From contig NZ_CP107901.1 in assembly GCF_036013915.1 (NCBI RefSeq), positions 62,001 through 126,000 of the forward strand: 64,000 bases of DNA, written 5' to 3'. The number at the start of each line of letters is the position of its first letter. The stretch's first letter is position 1. The position numbers were made by a program, and so were the translations under genes. This document shows, one piece after another, positions 8,378-16,676 of the stretch. The notes beneath the pieces were generated by a model. The model made no database searches and was not told the origin of the DNA. It saw only the letters and a list, made by a program, of their open reading frames with translations. This DNA comes from Streptomyces sp. NBC_00464 (GTDB lineage Bacteria; Actinomycetota; Actinomycetes; Streptomycetales; Streptomycetaceae).

Positions 8378-8701
8378 GTGCTCGACTGGACAGAGCGTCA
8401 GGGCGGCCTCTTCGCGTACATCACCATCTCGGTCGTGGACGCCGCGGCCGACATGGACCACGCGGAGTCCACCGTGTACGACGCGCTGGCCCGGCTCACA
8501 GCTCTCGGCCTGCTGGTGCGGGACGAGGCCGGCGGGTACCGCATCAACGCCCGGTACTTCTTCTCCGCCAACCCCGACCTACGCCGTCTGGTCGCGGCCG
8601 CGCTGGGCGACCCGCCGATCACCCCCGACGCCCGCGCCGTCGCTCCCCGGAAGGTCGGCAACACCGACTCCCGGCGACGGCGCTCGATCCGCTCGGTCTA
8701 G
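8378..8701 (+). CDS. RepL-like winged-helix replication/maintenance protein, possibly 5'-truncated
   Basis: About 107 residues from GTG 8378. The helix-turn-helix is DAAADMDHAESTVYDALARLTALGLLV and is followed by the wing YRINARYFFSANPDLRRLV, typical of RepL-like plasmid replication and maintenance proteins. The same frame continues upstream to a stop at 8315-8317 and encodes plausible family sequence (ALNLSAAQRC), but no start codon lies there, so either GTG 8378 is used or the gene has lost its 5' end. The C-terminal 30 residues are basic. Upstream inverted repeats support a replicon origin for the piece. Confidence 0.6.
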   Translation: MLDWTERQGGLFAYITISVVDAAADMDHAESTVYDALARLTALGLLVRDEAGGYRINARYFFSANPDLRRLVAAALGDPPITPDARAVAPRKVGNTDSRRRRSIRSV

Positions 8702-8855
8702 ACGAGCCCTCGGCCGACATGGCCCGTCGTGGCAGTCTTCTCACGCTGTCTTGGTACCGCCGCCCTCGACGGTGTAGTTGCGTGGGCCAGGGCTCCCGGA
8801 GGCTTGCTTGGGCGCCGGGGGGCCCTGGCTGTCGTCCGGGCCCGCTGAGCTCGTC

Positions 8856-9344
8856 TCAGGCGACGGGTACGGGTTCCACGTCTGCGGACGCTGCAGCGGC
8901 CTCCTGTTCGGCACCGGGGCCGTCGTGTTGGCCCGTGTCGTGCAGCCGCGGTACCGGCAGCACACCGAAGGCGTCTGTGGTGACCGTGTCCGATCCCCAC
9001 TTTGCCTTGAGGCGTTTCATGACCGCCCGGGTGACGGGCACCTCGATCACGTTGTGCAGCACATAGGCGAACGTCATGGTCGGGAATATCTTCAGGAATC
9101 TCCGGGAGACGAACACCCGCCCGACGCCTTGCCGGAGGGCGACCCAGGTGATGATGAAACCGCTGAGGACCACGAAGAAGGAGACGGCCTCATATCCGAC
9201 CTTATTGAACACTCCCGAGGAAACACTCTGAGAGGCGGGATCGGAAAAGAGATTGTATTGCGTCACATGCGCCAGGAATATGCATAGCGCGGGAATGATG
9301 CGAACAGCGGCCAGAGAGTTGAGTGCGCCGCCCGGTTCGACCAT
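8856..9344 (-). pseudogene. Acyltransferase-3 family protein with internal deletion
   Basis: From ATG 9344 the frame encodes the N-terminus of a membrane acyltransferase: first membrane segment VRIIPALCIFLAHVTQY with the family histidine, then VSFFVVLSGFIITW and VSRRFLKIFP. It then jumps straight to TFAYVLHNVIEVPVTRAVMKRL, which belongs at the C-terminal end of such proteins. About 250 residues of membrane segments are missing, after which the frame runs into unrelated sequence. The start is 28 bases downstream of the patatin-like stop codon, so the two once formed an operon. Base use is less GC-rich than in its neighbours. Confidence 0.7.
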
Positions 9345-9371
9345 CCAATTTTAGACATCCGCTGCCATATG

Positions 9372-10250
9372 TCACTCACCATCCTTAATTTCTACACCCT
9401 CCCAGTACTCTCGCGCAGCCCGCAAAATATTGGATCCCTGCCGGTAGCCGGATTCAGCGGCCTGTTTGCGATGCGAGGGGTCCAGTACGTTTCCACCGAA
9501 GCTCTTCACGGATTCCTCATCCGGCTCGACGATGAAGGCCCGCCCCAGAACAGGCTGTTCTTCGGGGATGACCTTTCCGCCCAGGTTGCTCGTCGGGCGC
9601 AGGACGATGACCCGTTCCCTGTCGCCGGCCAGATCGCAGTGCGTGGCGCTCATAATTCCTCCGTCAATGAACTCCTCGTTACCGACGCGGCCCATCGGCC
9701 ATACGCCCGGAACCGCGCTGCTGGCCAGTACGGCGTCCGCGATTGATACGCCGTCATGCCGCATGAAGACTTTTCGGCCCAGGTCGGAGCCGGACACGGC
9801 AGGAATCTTCAGATCCCCATCAGGCCATTCGTCGGTCGCGATGCGTTCACGGATGGTCCGAGCTCGCTGCTCGAACTCCACCGTGCAGGTGCGCGCGAGA
9901 TCGAACAGGCTCGCCAGGAACTCTTTCTCCCCTGCCGCCTGCTTGGAGATTCTTCCCACGGACTCTGCGAATGCATCGAACGAAATCTCTGCTGTGACCT
10001 CGAACGGCTGCCTCTCAGGGGTAAGGAGTTTATTGAACGCCTCGCGCAGGCCATTTTCCTGGAGGAGAACCACGGCCACCGAAGCCCCGCCCGACGTGCC
10101 GACCGCCGTATCTGCGGAGGATGCTTTCAGTCCACCTTCTTCCCACGCCGCGAGCACGCCGATCATCCATGCCATTCCACTGGCTCCGCCCCCGCCCAGC
10201 ACGATGGCATTTCCTTCTCCGGGAATGTCATCCGTAATGTTAAAAGCCAC
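9372..10250 (-). CDS. Patatin-like phospholipase
   Basis: A serine acyl hydrolase of the patatin fold. The oxyanion loop is AIVLGGGGASGMAW, the nucleophile elbow is GTSGGAS (G-x-S-x-G) about 35 residues later, and the catalytic aspartate lies in EFIDGGIMS (DG-G/A box) in the second half. Patatin-like proteins hydrolyse lipid acyl esters. GTG 10250 is chosen because AAAGG stands seven bases upstream; the frame extends to 10379 without conserved sequence. The gene and the acyltransferase remnant after it contain many AT-ending codons, unlike surrounding genes, suggesting acquisition from elsewhere. Confidence 0.82.
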   Translation of the reverse strand: MAFNITDDIPGEGNAIVLGGGGASGMAWMIGVLAAWEEGGLKASSADTAVGTSGGASVAVVLLQENGLREAFNKLLTPERQPFEVTAEISFDAFAESVGRISKQAAGEKEFLASLFDLARTCTVEFEQRARTIRERIATDEWPDGDLKIPAVSGSDLGRKVFMRHDGVSIADAVLASSAVPGVWPMGRVGNEEFIDGGIMSATHCDLAGDRERVIVLRPTSNLGGKVIPEEQPVLGRAFIVEPDEESVKSFGGNVLDPSHRKQAAESGYRQGSNILRAAREYWEGVEIKDGE

Positions 10251-10379
10251 AACAGAACCTTTCGATGGTGCGCTACTGGTATGTCCTTTCCGGGCGATGC
10301 ATTGCGCATGAATGCGAAGCCCTGGTGAGGGTATCCCGGAGCGATTCACCATCCCGTACCCGAAGTGGCGAGGGTGCAC

Positions 10380-10846
10380 TTTTATGGCAAGTTCGACTGG
10401 GAATTTTTCCGGTCATTGACCTGCCTGTGGATATCTCTTGGTGGCGGCTTTTCATGAGGGGTGAGGGACCCTGGCCGGTCGGTCGGATTTCAGCACGGCC
10501 GGAGGCTGGGCGAGCGGAACACCGAATTCACAGGTTCCACGCGGCGGAACTCTCGCCCGTACCACGCTGCCGAAACGGGGCAGCGACAGCCTGGCCAGTG
10601 CGGCCCGCAGTCGGTCGACGTCGATCCGGCCGTGGTTCAGGGCGCCGCACGTCGCTCCGCGCCCACGACGAGGCTCGGACAACAGCGCCAATTGCACAGG
10701 GGGCTTCACCGTACCGTCCGTACAGGAGCGTGACGCCTCCGCGCCCCCTTCCCTCCGGACGGCATCAGGCGTAGATGGGCAGGGCGCCCATCCGGTTGAG
10801 TCGGTTCCGGATCCGCTCCAGCTCCCGCCACAGGCGCCGGGGCCCG
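10380..10846. other. Gap holding transposase debris
   Basis: Besides the transposase fragment listed separately, the - strand from about 10835 to a stop at 10765-10767 encodes LWRELERIRNRLNRMG, the short basic tail of some other protein. Nothing else coding is recognised here. Confidence 0.5.
10560..10730 (-). pseudogene. Fragment of DDE-type (IS701/IS4-like) transposase N-terminus
   Basis: On the - strand the segment CTDGTVKPPVQLALLSEPR, then GALNHGRIDVDRLRAALARLSLPRF, matches from memory the N-terminal region of actinomycete transposases that begin with a CTDGPV segment and a GRIDV.RLR segment before their first catalytic aspartate. The match breaks off after about 55 residues and no catalytic residues are present. 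It is a remnant of an insertion sequence next to the strong palindrome at 10847-10896. Confidence 0.55.
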
Positions 10847-10896
10847 CTCGACTGACATCCTCCCCCTCCTGAAGGAGGGGGAGGATGTCAGTCGAG
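10847..10896. terminator. Perfect 23-bp-stem palindrome overlapping a stop codon
   Basis: Arms 10847-10869 and 10874-10896 are perfectly complementary around the loop TGAA. The core (GACATCCTCCCCCTCC and its complement) contains the stop codon and last two codons of the DUF1330 gene at 10888. It should end transcription in either direction. The motif GACATCCTCC..GGAGGATGTC also resembles hairpins found at ends of TnpB-carrying elements in Streptomyces (recalled, not searched). Confidence 0.8.
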
Positions 10897-11181
10897 GCCT
10901 TCGACGATGCGGAAGTCGCGCTCGACGCCGTCAGCAAGTGCGGCCAGCGCCTCCTGGTAGGCCGCACTCGCATGTGCGGCGACCGCCTGTTCGAAGCTGT
11001 CGAACTCGATCAGAACGGTGCGCTCGGCGATTCCGGCGTCGTGTGCGACGACCCGGCCGCCGCGGACGAGCGGCCGCCCGCCCGCGGCCTTGACGGCTGG
11101 ACCAGCCAGCTTGTTGTAGGCAGCCAGCTTCTCGGGGTCCGCAATGGTGCGGTAGGCGCTGACCCAATAGCCCTTGGCCAC
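10888..11181 (-). CDS. DUF1330 family protein
   Basis: A 97-residue protein of the DUF1330 family, a ferredoxin-like alpha/beta-barrel fold. Typical segments are KGYWVSAYRTIADPEKLAAY at the start, GGRPLVRGG in the middle and ERTVLIEFDSFEQAVAAHASAAYQEAL near the C-terminus. The family is small, dimeric and of unknown catalytic role. A GAGG-type ribosome binding site precedes ATG 11181. It follows the MFS gene on the same strand with a gap of 112 bases, so the two may be co-transcribed up to the strong hairpin. Confidence 0.85.
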   Translation of the reverse strand: MAKGYWVSAYRTIADPEKLAAYNKLAGPAVKAAGGRPLVRGGRVVAHDAGIAERTVLIEFDSFEQAVAAHASAAYQEALAALADGVERDFRIVEGLD

Positions 11182-11293
11182 GGTTCCTCCTGTGTTCGGA
11201 ATGGATGTTCAGAAGCATGGTCGGATCCATGGCCGGCGCGCTGTGGGTCAGCGAGCCGGCGGAGACGACGTCGAAGTCGGACGGCTTCGATCC

Positions 11294-12748
11294 TCAGGTT
11301 CCGGTTCGACTCGACCGGCCCAGGTCCGGCACACCGGCTGGGGCTGTGATCGGATCGGTCTCGGGTGAGCGTCGGAGGGCGAGGGCGAGGCCGGCCATCG
11401 TCGTGATCGCCATCGCGGCGACGCCGATCAGTGCCGCGGTCGTGTAGGCGTCGTCGTTCGGGAAGAGGCGGCCCGTGGCGGTGCCGGCGGCCAGGACCAG
11501 ACCGCCGATGGCGCTGCCCAGCGAGTACCCGACGCTGCGGACGACGTAGTTGAAGCTCATGGCGCTCGACGTCTCGCTCTTGGGGGTGACGGCCAGGATG
11601 ACGCCGGGCATGGCGGCCGAGAAGCTGCCGACGCCGAAGCCCAGCACGCCCATGGCCGCGAGCAGTTCGGCCAGGTTGGACCGGGCGGTGGCGAACAGGA
11701 CGAACCCGCCGCCGACGATGGCGGCGCTGCCGGCCAGGAGCAGGGGGCCGTCGATCCGCTCGCGGACCAGCGGCGTGAGCTTGCCGGCGACGAACCCCAG
11801 CACGGAGAACGGGATGAGGACCAGCCCCGCCACGAAGGTGGTCAGTCCGAAGCCGTAGCCGGCGCTGTGCGGTGTCTGCGCGTAGCGGGTGATGAGCGTG
11901 AGCAGGAGGTACATGCCGATCCCGCCGACGAACATGGCGAAGTTCGCCCCGGCGACCGCCGGGTGCCGTACCGCCCGGACGTCGACCAGGGGCGTCTTGG
12001 TTCGCAGTTCGGAAACGGTCCATACGCTGAGCAGGAGTACGGCGGCGACGGCAAGGGTCACCGCCACGGCGAGGTGTCGGCTCCACAGGCTCCTCTCGCC
12101 GGCCAGGAACAGGACGAGGAGCAGTCCACCCGCCAGGACGAGCGCACCGGTCACGTTCACGTGAGCGGAGCGGCTTTCGGGAGCTGCGGGCATGGAGCGC
12201 CACGCGGTCACGAAGGCGATGGCGGTGACGAGCAGGCCGAGGCCGTAGGCGGCCCGCAGTCCGCCGAACTCGGCGAGCAGCGCGGCCAGCGGGTAGCCGA
12301 CGCCGGCTCCGATGATGGAGACCACTGAGATCAGGGCGATCGTGGCCGCGCTGCGTTTCTCGGGAAGATGGTCGCGGGCCACGCCCATCATCAGCGCCGT
12401 GAGACCGAGTCCGACGCCTTGGGCCGCTCTGCCCACGAGCAGCCAGGCGAACGGCAGCGGCAGCACGGTGAGCGCGCCGCCGACGACGACGATCGCCAGG
12501 GTGGCGAGAATCGTGGCCCGCCGGTGCGGACCGGCTCCGAGCCGGCCGAGGACGGGTGTGGCGACGGCGCCGCTGAGCAGGGCGATGGTCAGCGTCCACT
12601 GCGCGCTGTCGAGGGAGACGTGGAACGTGGTCGCCACGCTGGTGATGAGCGGCGTCCCGAGGCTGGCGACCGCCGCCACGACCAAGGCGATGAATATCAG
12701 GGCGGGGACCAGCGGACGTGCCTCGGAAGGTATCGGGGCAGTGCTCAT
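11294..12748 (-). CDS. MFS transporter, drug:H+ antiporter type
   Basis: About 484 residues with some 12-14 hydrophobic membrane segments. The loop after the second segment (LGRLGAGPHRRATIL) and the motif C segment VVSIIGAGVGYPLAALLA (antiporter signature) place it in the multidrug-efflux branch of the major facilitator superfamily. The start is ATG 12748 (MSTAPIPSEARP). It would export a small molecule using the proton gradient. The frame can be extended to 12937 but the added residues are not conserved-like. Confidence 0.87.
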   Translation of the reverse strand: MSTAPIPSEARPLVPALIFIALVVAAVASLGTPLITSVATTFHVSLDSAQWTLTIALLSGAVATPVLGRLGAGPHRRATILATLAIVVVGGALTVLPLPFAWLLVGRAAQGVGLGLTALMMGVARDHLPEKRSAATIALISVVSIIGAGVGYPLAALLAEFGGLRAAYGLGLLVTAIAFVTAWRSMPAAPESRSAHVNVTGALVLAGGLLLVLFLAGERSLWSRHLAVAVTLAVAAVLLLSVWTVSELRTKTPLVDVRAVRHPAVAGANFAMFVGGIGMYLLLTLITRYAQTPHSAGYGFGLTTFVAGLVLIPFSVLGFVAGKLTPLVRERIDGPLLLAGSAAIVGGGFVLFATARSNLAELLAAMGVLGFGVGSFSAAMPGVILAVTPKSETSSAMSFNYVVRSVGYSLGSAIGGLVLAAGTATGRLFPNDDAYTTAALIGVAAMAITTMAGLALALRRSPETDPITAPAGVPDLGRSSRTGT

Positions 12749-13033
12749 GGGCTGGTCATGAGGCTGGGCCGCGGTCACCGGTCCGACTCCTCTCGGGCGT
12801 GGCTCTCGAGCTCCGACAGCTACCAATCCACGCGATGCGGTGGCTTGTTTGGTACACCCAGGCGTACTTGCAGGTGGATGACGCGTCCCGACCACGCCTG
12901 AAGAACAGGATCGGACTTTTGCTGGCACCGGTGCCATGGTTCAGGGCGGCAGCGAGGCCGGCGCACATGGGGTTGCGACGCGACAGTCTCATCGCTTGGT
13001 TCCTTGCCGCTCTCACGTGACCGTTGGCGATTC

Positions 13034-13900
13034 CTACAGGCCATCCAGTCGCCTGGTCACTGTGTCGAGTGTCGGCCAAGGAGGACCCTCGCGCAGCAGG
13101 CGCAGGAATTCCTCTCCGTATCGCCGCCCATTCGGAAACTCGTCGCCAAGCTCCCAACGCCACGCGGCGACCATTGCGATAACGAGCTGCCGGCACTCGT
13201 CCAGCAGCCCGTGGTCAACGCTCGGGTAGTGCGCGCAGACCGCCTCGGGAACATGGGCGAGATCGAACTCGACGGGTCCACGGCAGCACGTCTCGAGGTC
13301 GATGAACAACGGGCCGTTCTTCGTGCTGAGCAGATTGCCCGGGTGCGGCTCGCCGTGGAGCAGTTGCTCCACGGCGCCGCGGTCGTCGATCGCTCGTCGC
13401 AGGCTTGCGAGCCTGCCGCCGAGGAACACGCGGTCCGTGTCGGTGAGCTCCGGCGAGCGATCCGGGTCGGCGACAACCTCTTCCGCCTCCGTGATCCGGT
13501 CCGTGAACCTCGGGCTCGGCACATCGATCTTGCGCATGCCGGCGTGCAGCTGCTCCAGCGCCTTGGCGTAGTCGACCGGTGAGGTGTGAGGTGTCACGGG
13601 CTCGTAGTAGGTCCACAGCGTCACTGCGAAGCCATCGCGCGTGTACACACGCGGGTCCGCCCGCGGCGCCAGGGGGCACATCGGACATCCGGCCTCGGTG
13701 AGCCGCTGAGCGAGATCGACTTCGAACTGTGCGACCTCTTGTCCCACGGGGGCGACCCGGGCAAAGACGTCGCACGGCGTCAGCCGCAGTGCCAGCTTGT
13801 TCGAGTTGTGGAGAACGACTGCATCGCTGGCCGGCAGGTCGAGCGATGCGGCGACCGAAGTCGCAGCCGCGATCGCACGCGTGACGTTGGTTATATCCAC
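13034..13900 (-). CDS. Aminoglycoside phosphotransferase-like kinase
   Basis: About 288 residues from GTG 13900. The kinase catalytic loop is LLHGEPHPGNLLST, with the aspartate of the usual HGD replaced by glutamate, and the metal-binding motif is PLFIDLETCCRGPVEFDL. An N-terminal lobe with NKLALRLTPCDVFARVAP carries the ATP-binding strand pair. Family members phosphorylate antibiotics, choline or homoserine-like substrates. The Asp-to-Glu change in the catalytic loop is unusual and could lower or change activity. No partner gene is seen. Confidence 0.8.
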   Translation of the reverse strand: MDITNVTRAIAAATSVAASLDLPASDAVVLHNSNKLALRLTPCDVFARVAPVGQEVAQFEVDLAQRLTEAGCPMCPLAPRADPRVYTRDGFAVTLWTYYEPVTPHTSPVDYAKALEQLHAGMRKIDVPSPRFTDRITEAEEVVADPDRSPELTDTDRVFLGGRLASLRRAIDDRGAVEQLLHGEPHPGNLLSTKNGPLFIDLETCCRGPVEFDLAHVPEAVCAHYPSVDHGLLDECRQLVIAMVAAWRWELGDEFPNGRRYGEEFLRLLREGPPWPTLDTVTRRLDGL

Positions 13901-14059
13901 CCTCGAATCCTGGCATGGATGAGCGGGGGCGATACCGACCAGCGTGGCCTGGTGCCAACTGTCGTGACGCGGCACAGCCACTCCGGTCCGCCCGGGTCAG
14001 CCCGGGTCAGCCCGAGGACAACGCCGCTACTCGGCCGAGACGGGTGCTCCAGGTGGGCC

Positions 14060-14521
14060 TCAGAGTGCAGCCGACCCCGGCATCGGGAGCAGGCGGTCCA
14101 CGGCATAGCTGCGGATGCGGGCCGCACCGTCCTCCAGTACGACGGTCCACGTCTGGTGGGCGTCGAAGCCCAGCCACTGGCTGTGCGAGGCCGGCGGGGT
14201 CCATACCCGGGTCTGCCAGTTGACGACGACTCGCACGTCCCGGACGTCGGCGCCCGCCCCGTCCGCCGCGCGCGGGCCGACCGTTGCCGAGCGCACCACG
14301 TGTACCTCGTCGAAGAAGCGGTGGGTGACCGTCCTGTACCAGTCGCGGAAGGCCTCGACGCCCTTCAAGGTGCCCTCGGGGAAGGACATGACGAGGCCGT
14401 CGGACACGACGTGGCGCACGAGTTCCTCGACGGGAGCGTGCTGGTCGAGCGCTTCGTACCACTCCATGACGAGCTGTTCCGTCATGGCCGTGGTGAGTTC
14501 CTGGGCCGCGATCGTGGGCAT
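14060..14521 (-). CDS. SnoaL-like / NTF2-fold protein
   Basis: A 153-residue cone-fold protein. The pattern is the SnoaL-like/DUF4440 one: an N-terminal helix pair (MEWYEALDQHAPVEELVRHVV), then LKGVEAFRDWYRTVTHRFFDEVH, then beta strands VRVVVNWQTRVW and HQTWTVVLEDGAARIRSYAVD. Members act as isomerases, cyclases or simple binding proteins for small molecules. A good ATG with the residues MPTIAAQE is used. It is divergent from the acyltransferase at 14848. Confidence 0.8.
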   Translation of the reverse strand: MPTIAAQELTTAMTEQLVMEWYEALDQHAPVEELVRHVVSDGLVMSFPEGTLKGVEAFRDWYRTVTHRFFDEVHVVRSATVGPRAADGAGADVRDVRVVVNWQTRVWTPPASHSQWLGFDAHQTWTVVLEDGAARIRSYAVDRLLPMPGSAAL

Positions 14522-14847
14522 GGAGGACCACTTTCCTGGGACGGCGTTTGATGGGCCGCGACGGCCCGGGGGACGAAACCGTCGCGGCCCCCGCAGTCAA
14601 ACCGTCGGCCGGGGTGGGCGGCAAGCGTGGTGGGGCGGGGCCCGTCTACTTGTTCGACTTGGAGGAGTCGCGCCGGCCCGGCCCGTGCGCGTACCGCTCG
14701 TGCGGCGGCTCTGGTCTTCTGGGAGCCGCGCCGCACCACCGCGGCCCGCGTGGCACGACCGTTCCCTGCGCACCCGTGCGCCGCAGGCTCCGACGCGGAA
14801 AGGGAGAGCCGGCGCGCGTGCCACCACCGGTCCGAGGAGCGCCCCGC

Positions 14848-16029
14848 ATGGCAGCAGCAGCAGCCGACCGTCCGGGGCGCCTGGTGTCGCTGACCGGTCT
14901 GAGGTTCTGGGCCGCCGCCGCGGTCTTCGCCTTCCACGCCTCCTTCGAGGGTGTGTTCGCCGACGCGGGTGTGGGGGACGCCGTCGCGGGGCTGTTCAGC
15001 AAGGCGGGCTGGGCCGGTGTCTCCTTCTTCTTCGTCCTGAGCGGATTCGTACTCGCCTGGTCGGCCCGGCCGGACGACCCTGCGCGCCGCTTCGTCCGGC
15101 GGCGCCTCGCCAGGATCTATCCGGCCCACCTGGTCACCGCGCTTCTCGCCTTCGCCCTGCTCGCGGCGGCCGGTGGCGTCGCCGCGGGTGAGGTGATCCC
15201 CAATCTGCTGCTTCTGCAGGCCTGGTCGCCCCGGCTGGACGTCTTCATCAGCGGTAACCCGGTCAGCTGGTCCCTCTCGTGCGAGTTGCTGTTCTATCTG
15301 TGCTTCCCGCTGCTGTGGCGGTGGCTCTCGCGGGTGCGGCCCTCGCGGCTGTGGTGGTACGCCGGTTCGGTGACGGCCGCCGTCGTGGCCGTGCCGCTGG
15401 TCGCGGGGCTGCTGCCGGCCGAGCCGCTGGTGAGCATGCCGGACGGGACCACCGGGCTGTGGCAGTACTGGTTCGTGTACGTCCTGCCGCCGGTGCGCGC
15501 CCTGGAGTTCGTCCTGGGCATCCTGCTGGCCCGCCTCGTGCGTGAGGGCCTGTGGCGGGGCCCCGGGCCGGTGCCGGCAGCGGCCCTGACCGTCGTGGGC
15601 TGCGGCCTGGCCACGCGGCTTCCCTACCTCTACGGGCTGGTCGCCGCACTGGTCGTGCCGCTCGCCCTGCTGATCTGCGCAGTCGCCGTCCGCGACGTCG
15701 ACGGGCGCGGGACCGCGCTCACCGGGCGGACCATGCGGTGGCTCGGTGAGACCTCGTTCGCCTTCTATCTGGTGCACCGGCTGGTCCTGACGTACGGACA
15801 CCACGTGCTGGGCACCGGCCGGAGCTGGTCCACACCGGTGGCCGCGTTGTTGCTGCTCGTCGCGTTCGCCGTGTGCCTGCTGCTGGCCAGGCTCCTGTAC
15901 GTCGCCGTGGAACGGCCGTTCACCCGGCTCCTCGGCCCGCGTCCGATACCGACCCGCCTCGCGAACGGAGACCTCACATGCCCCTCACGATCGACGTCTG
16001 GTTCGACTACATCTGCCCCTTCTCCGTGA
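14848..16029 (+). CDS. Acyltransferase-3 family membrane protein
   Basis: About 393 residues with roughly ten membrane segments. It begins LVSLTGLRFWAAAAVFAFHASF, the first helix with the conserved arginine and histidine, followed by GWAGVSFFFVLSGFVLAWSA and RRRLARIYPAHL, all hallmarks of the family that O-acylates sugars, peptidoglycan or antibiotics. A late segment GETSFAFYLVHRLVL fits the last conserved helix. ATG 14848 is chosen because sequence further upstream is not conserved. Its 3' end overlaps the next gene by 52 bases, so the two are translated together. Confidence 0.85.
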   Translation: MAAAAADRPGRLVSLTGLRFWAAAAVFAFHASFEGVFADAGVGDAVAGLFSKAGWAGVSFFFVLSGFVLAWSARPDDPARRFVRRRLARIYPAHLVTALLAFALLAAAGGVAAGEVIPNLLLLQAWSPRLDVFISGNPVSWSLSCELLFYLCFPLLWRWLSRVRPSRLWWYAGSVTAAVVAVPLVAGLLPAEPLVSMPDGTTGLWQYWFVYVLPPVRALEFVLGILLARLVREGLWRGPGPVPAAALTVVGCGLATRLPYLYGLVAALVVPLALLICAVAVRDVDGRGTALTGRTMRWLGETSFAFYLVHRLVLTYGHHVLGTGRSWSTPVAALLLLVAFAVCLLLARLLYVAVERPFTRLLGPRPIPTRLANGDLTCPSRSTSGSTTSAPSP

Positions 16030-16634
16030 TGGCCCGCAAGATCATCACGGAGACCGTCGGGGACGAGGACGTCCACGTCCGCTGGCGCCCCTACGAGCTC
16101 CACCCGGAGGGCATACCGGCCACCGGCAAGAAGGACTACCCCGACGGTGTGTGGGAGAACTCCGTGCTGCCCATGGGGGAGCGGTTCGGCATCGCCTTCC
16201 GGGCGGATCCGCCCTCTCCTCTCCCGCACACCGGACGGGCCCTGCGGGGCTTCGACTTCGCGCAGCGCCACGGCGCCGGTCTCGCCTATAACGACCGTCT
16301 CTTCGAGGCGCACCTCGGGGAGCACCGTGACATCGGGGACCCGGCCGTCCTGGCCGCGCTCGTCGGCGAGATCGGGCTGGACGCCGAAGCGTTCGACGCG
16401 CAGCTCGCCTCGGCCGCCGACCTGGACCGCTACCGCCAGGAACAGCGCGAGGCCGCCGCCATCCATCGCATCCATACCGTGCCGACGGTGACCGTGGGGC
16501 CGTGGCGCACCGAAGGCGTACCCGACGCGGGCCGCCTGGCGCGGGCCCTCGACTTCCTGAGCAGCCGCGCCGCCACGCAGGCCCGCTCCGCCGCGCATGC
16601 CCGCCCCGCCGCACCGCACGCCCGCGCCGCCTGA
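15978..16634 (+). CDS. DsbA-family thioredoxin-fold protein with single active-site cysteine
   Basis: A 218-residue protein from ATG 15978. The N-terminus VWFDYICPFSVMARK is the beta-alpha start of the DsbA/FrnE thioredoxin fold, followed by the helical insertion (RRLFEAHLGEHRDIGD-like region) and the cis-proline loop IHTVPTVTVGPW. The usual CxxC is reduced to C-P-F-S, so it cannot form the normal intramolecular disulfide. It may act as an isomerase-like or glutathione/mycothiol-type enzyme instead. The C-terminal 25 residues are an Ala/Arg/His-rich tail. No signal peptide, so cytoplasmic. Confidence 0.82.
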   Translation: MPLTIDVWFDYICPFSVMARKIITETVGDEDVHVRWRPYELHPEGIPATGKKDYPDGVWENSVLPMGERFGIAFRADPPSPLPHTGRALRGFDFAQRHGAGLAYNDRLFEAHLGEHRDIGDPAVLAALVGEIGLDAEAFDAQLASAADLDRYRQEQREAAAIHRIHTVPTVTVGPWRTEGVPDAGRLARALDFLSSRAATQARSAAHARPAAPHARAA

Positions 16635-16676
16635 ACGGCCCATCCCCGCGAACGAACGGATGCAAGGAGTCCGCCC

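Noticed and set aside
12718..13020. Open frames between the MFS gene and the phosphotransferase gene
   Set aside because: No recognisable domain or ribosome binding site; likely chance frames in a promoter region.
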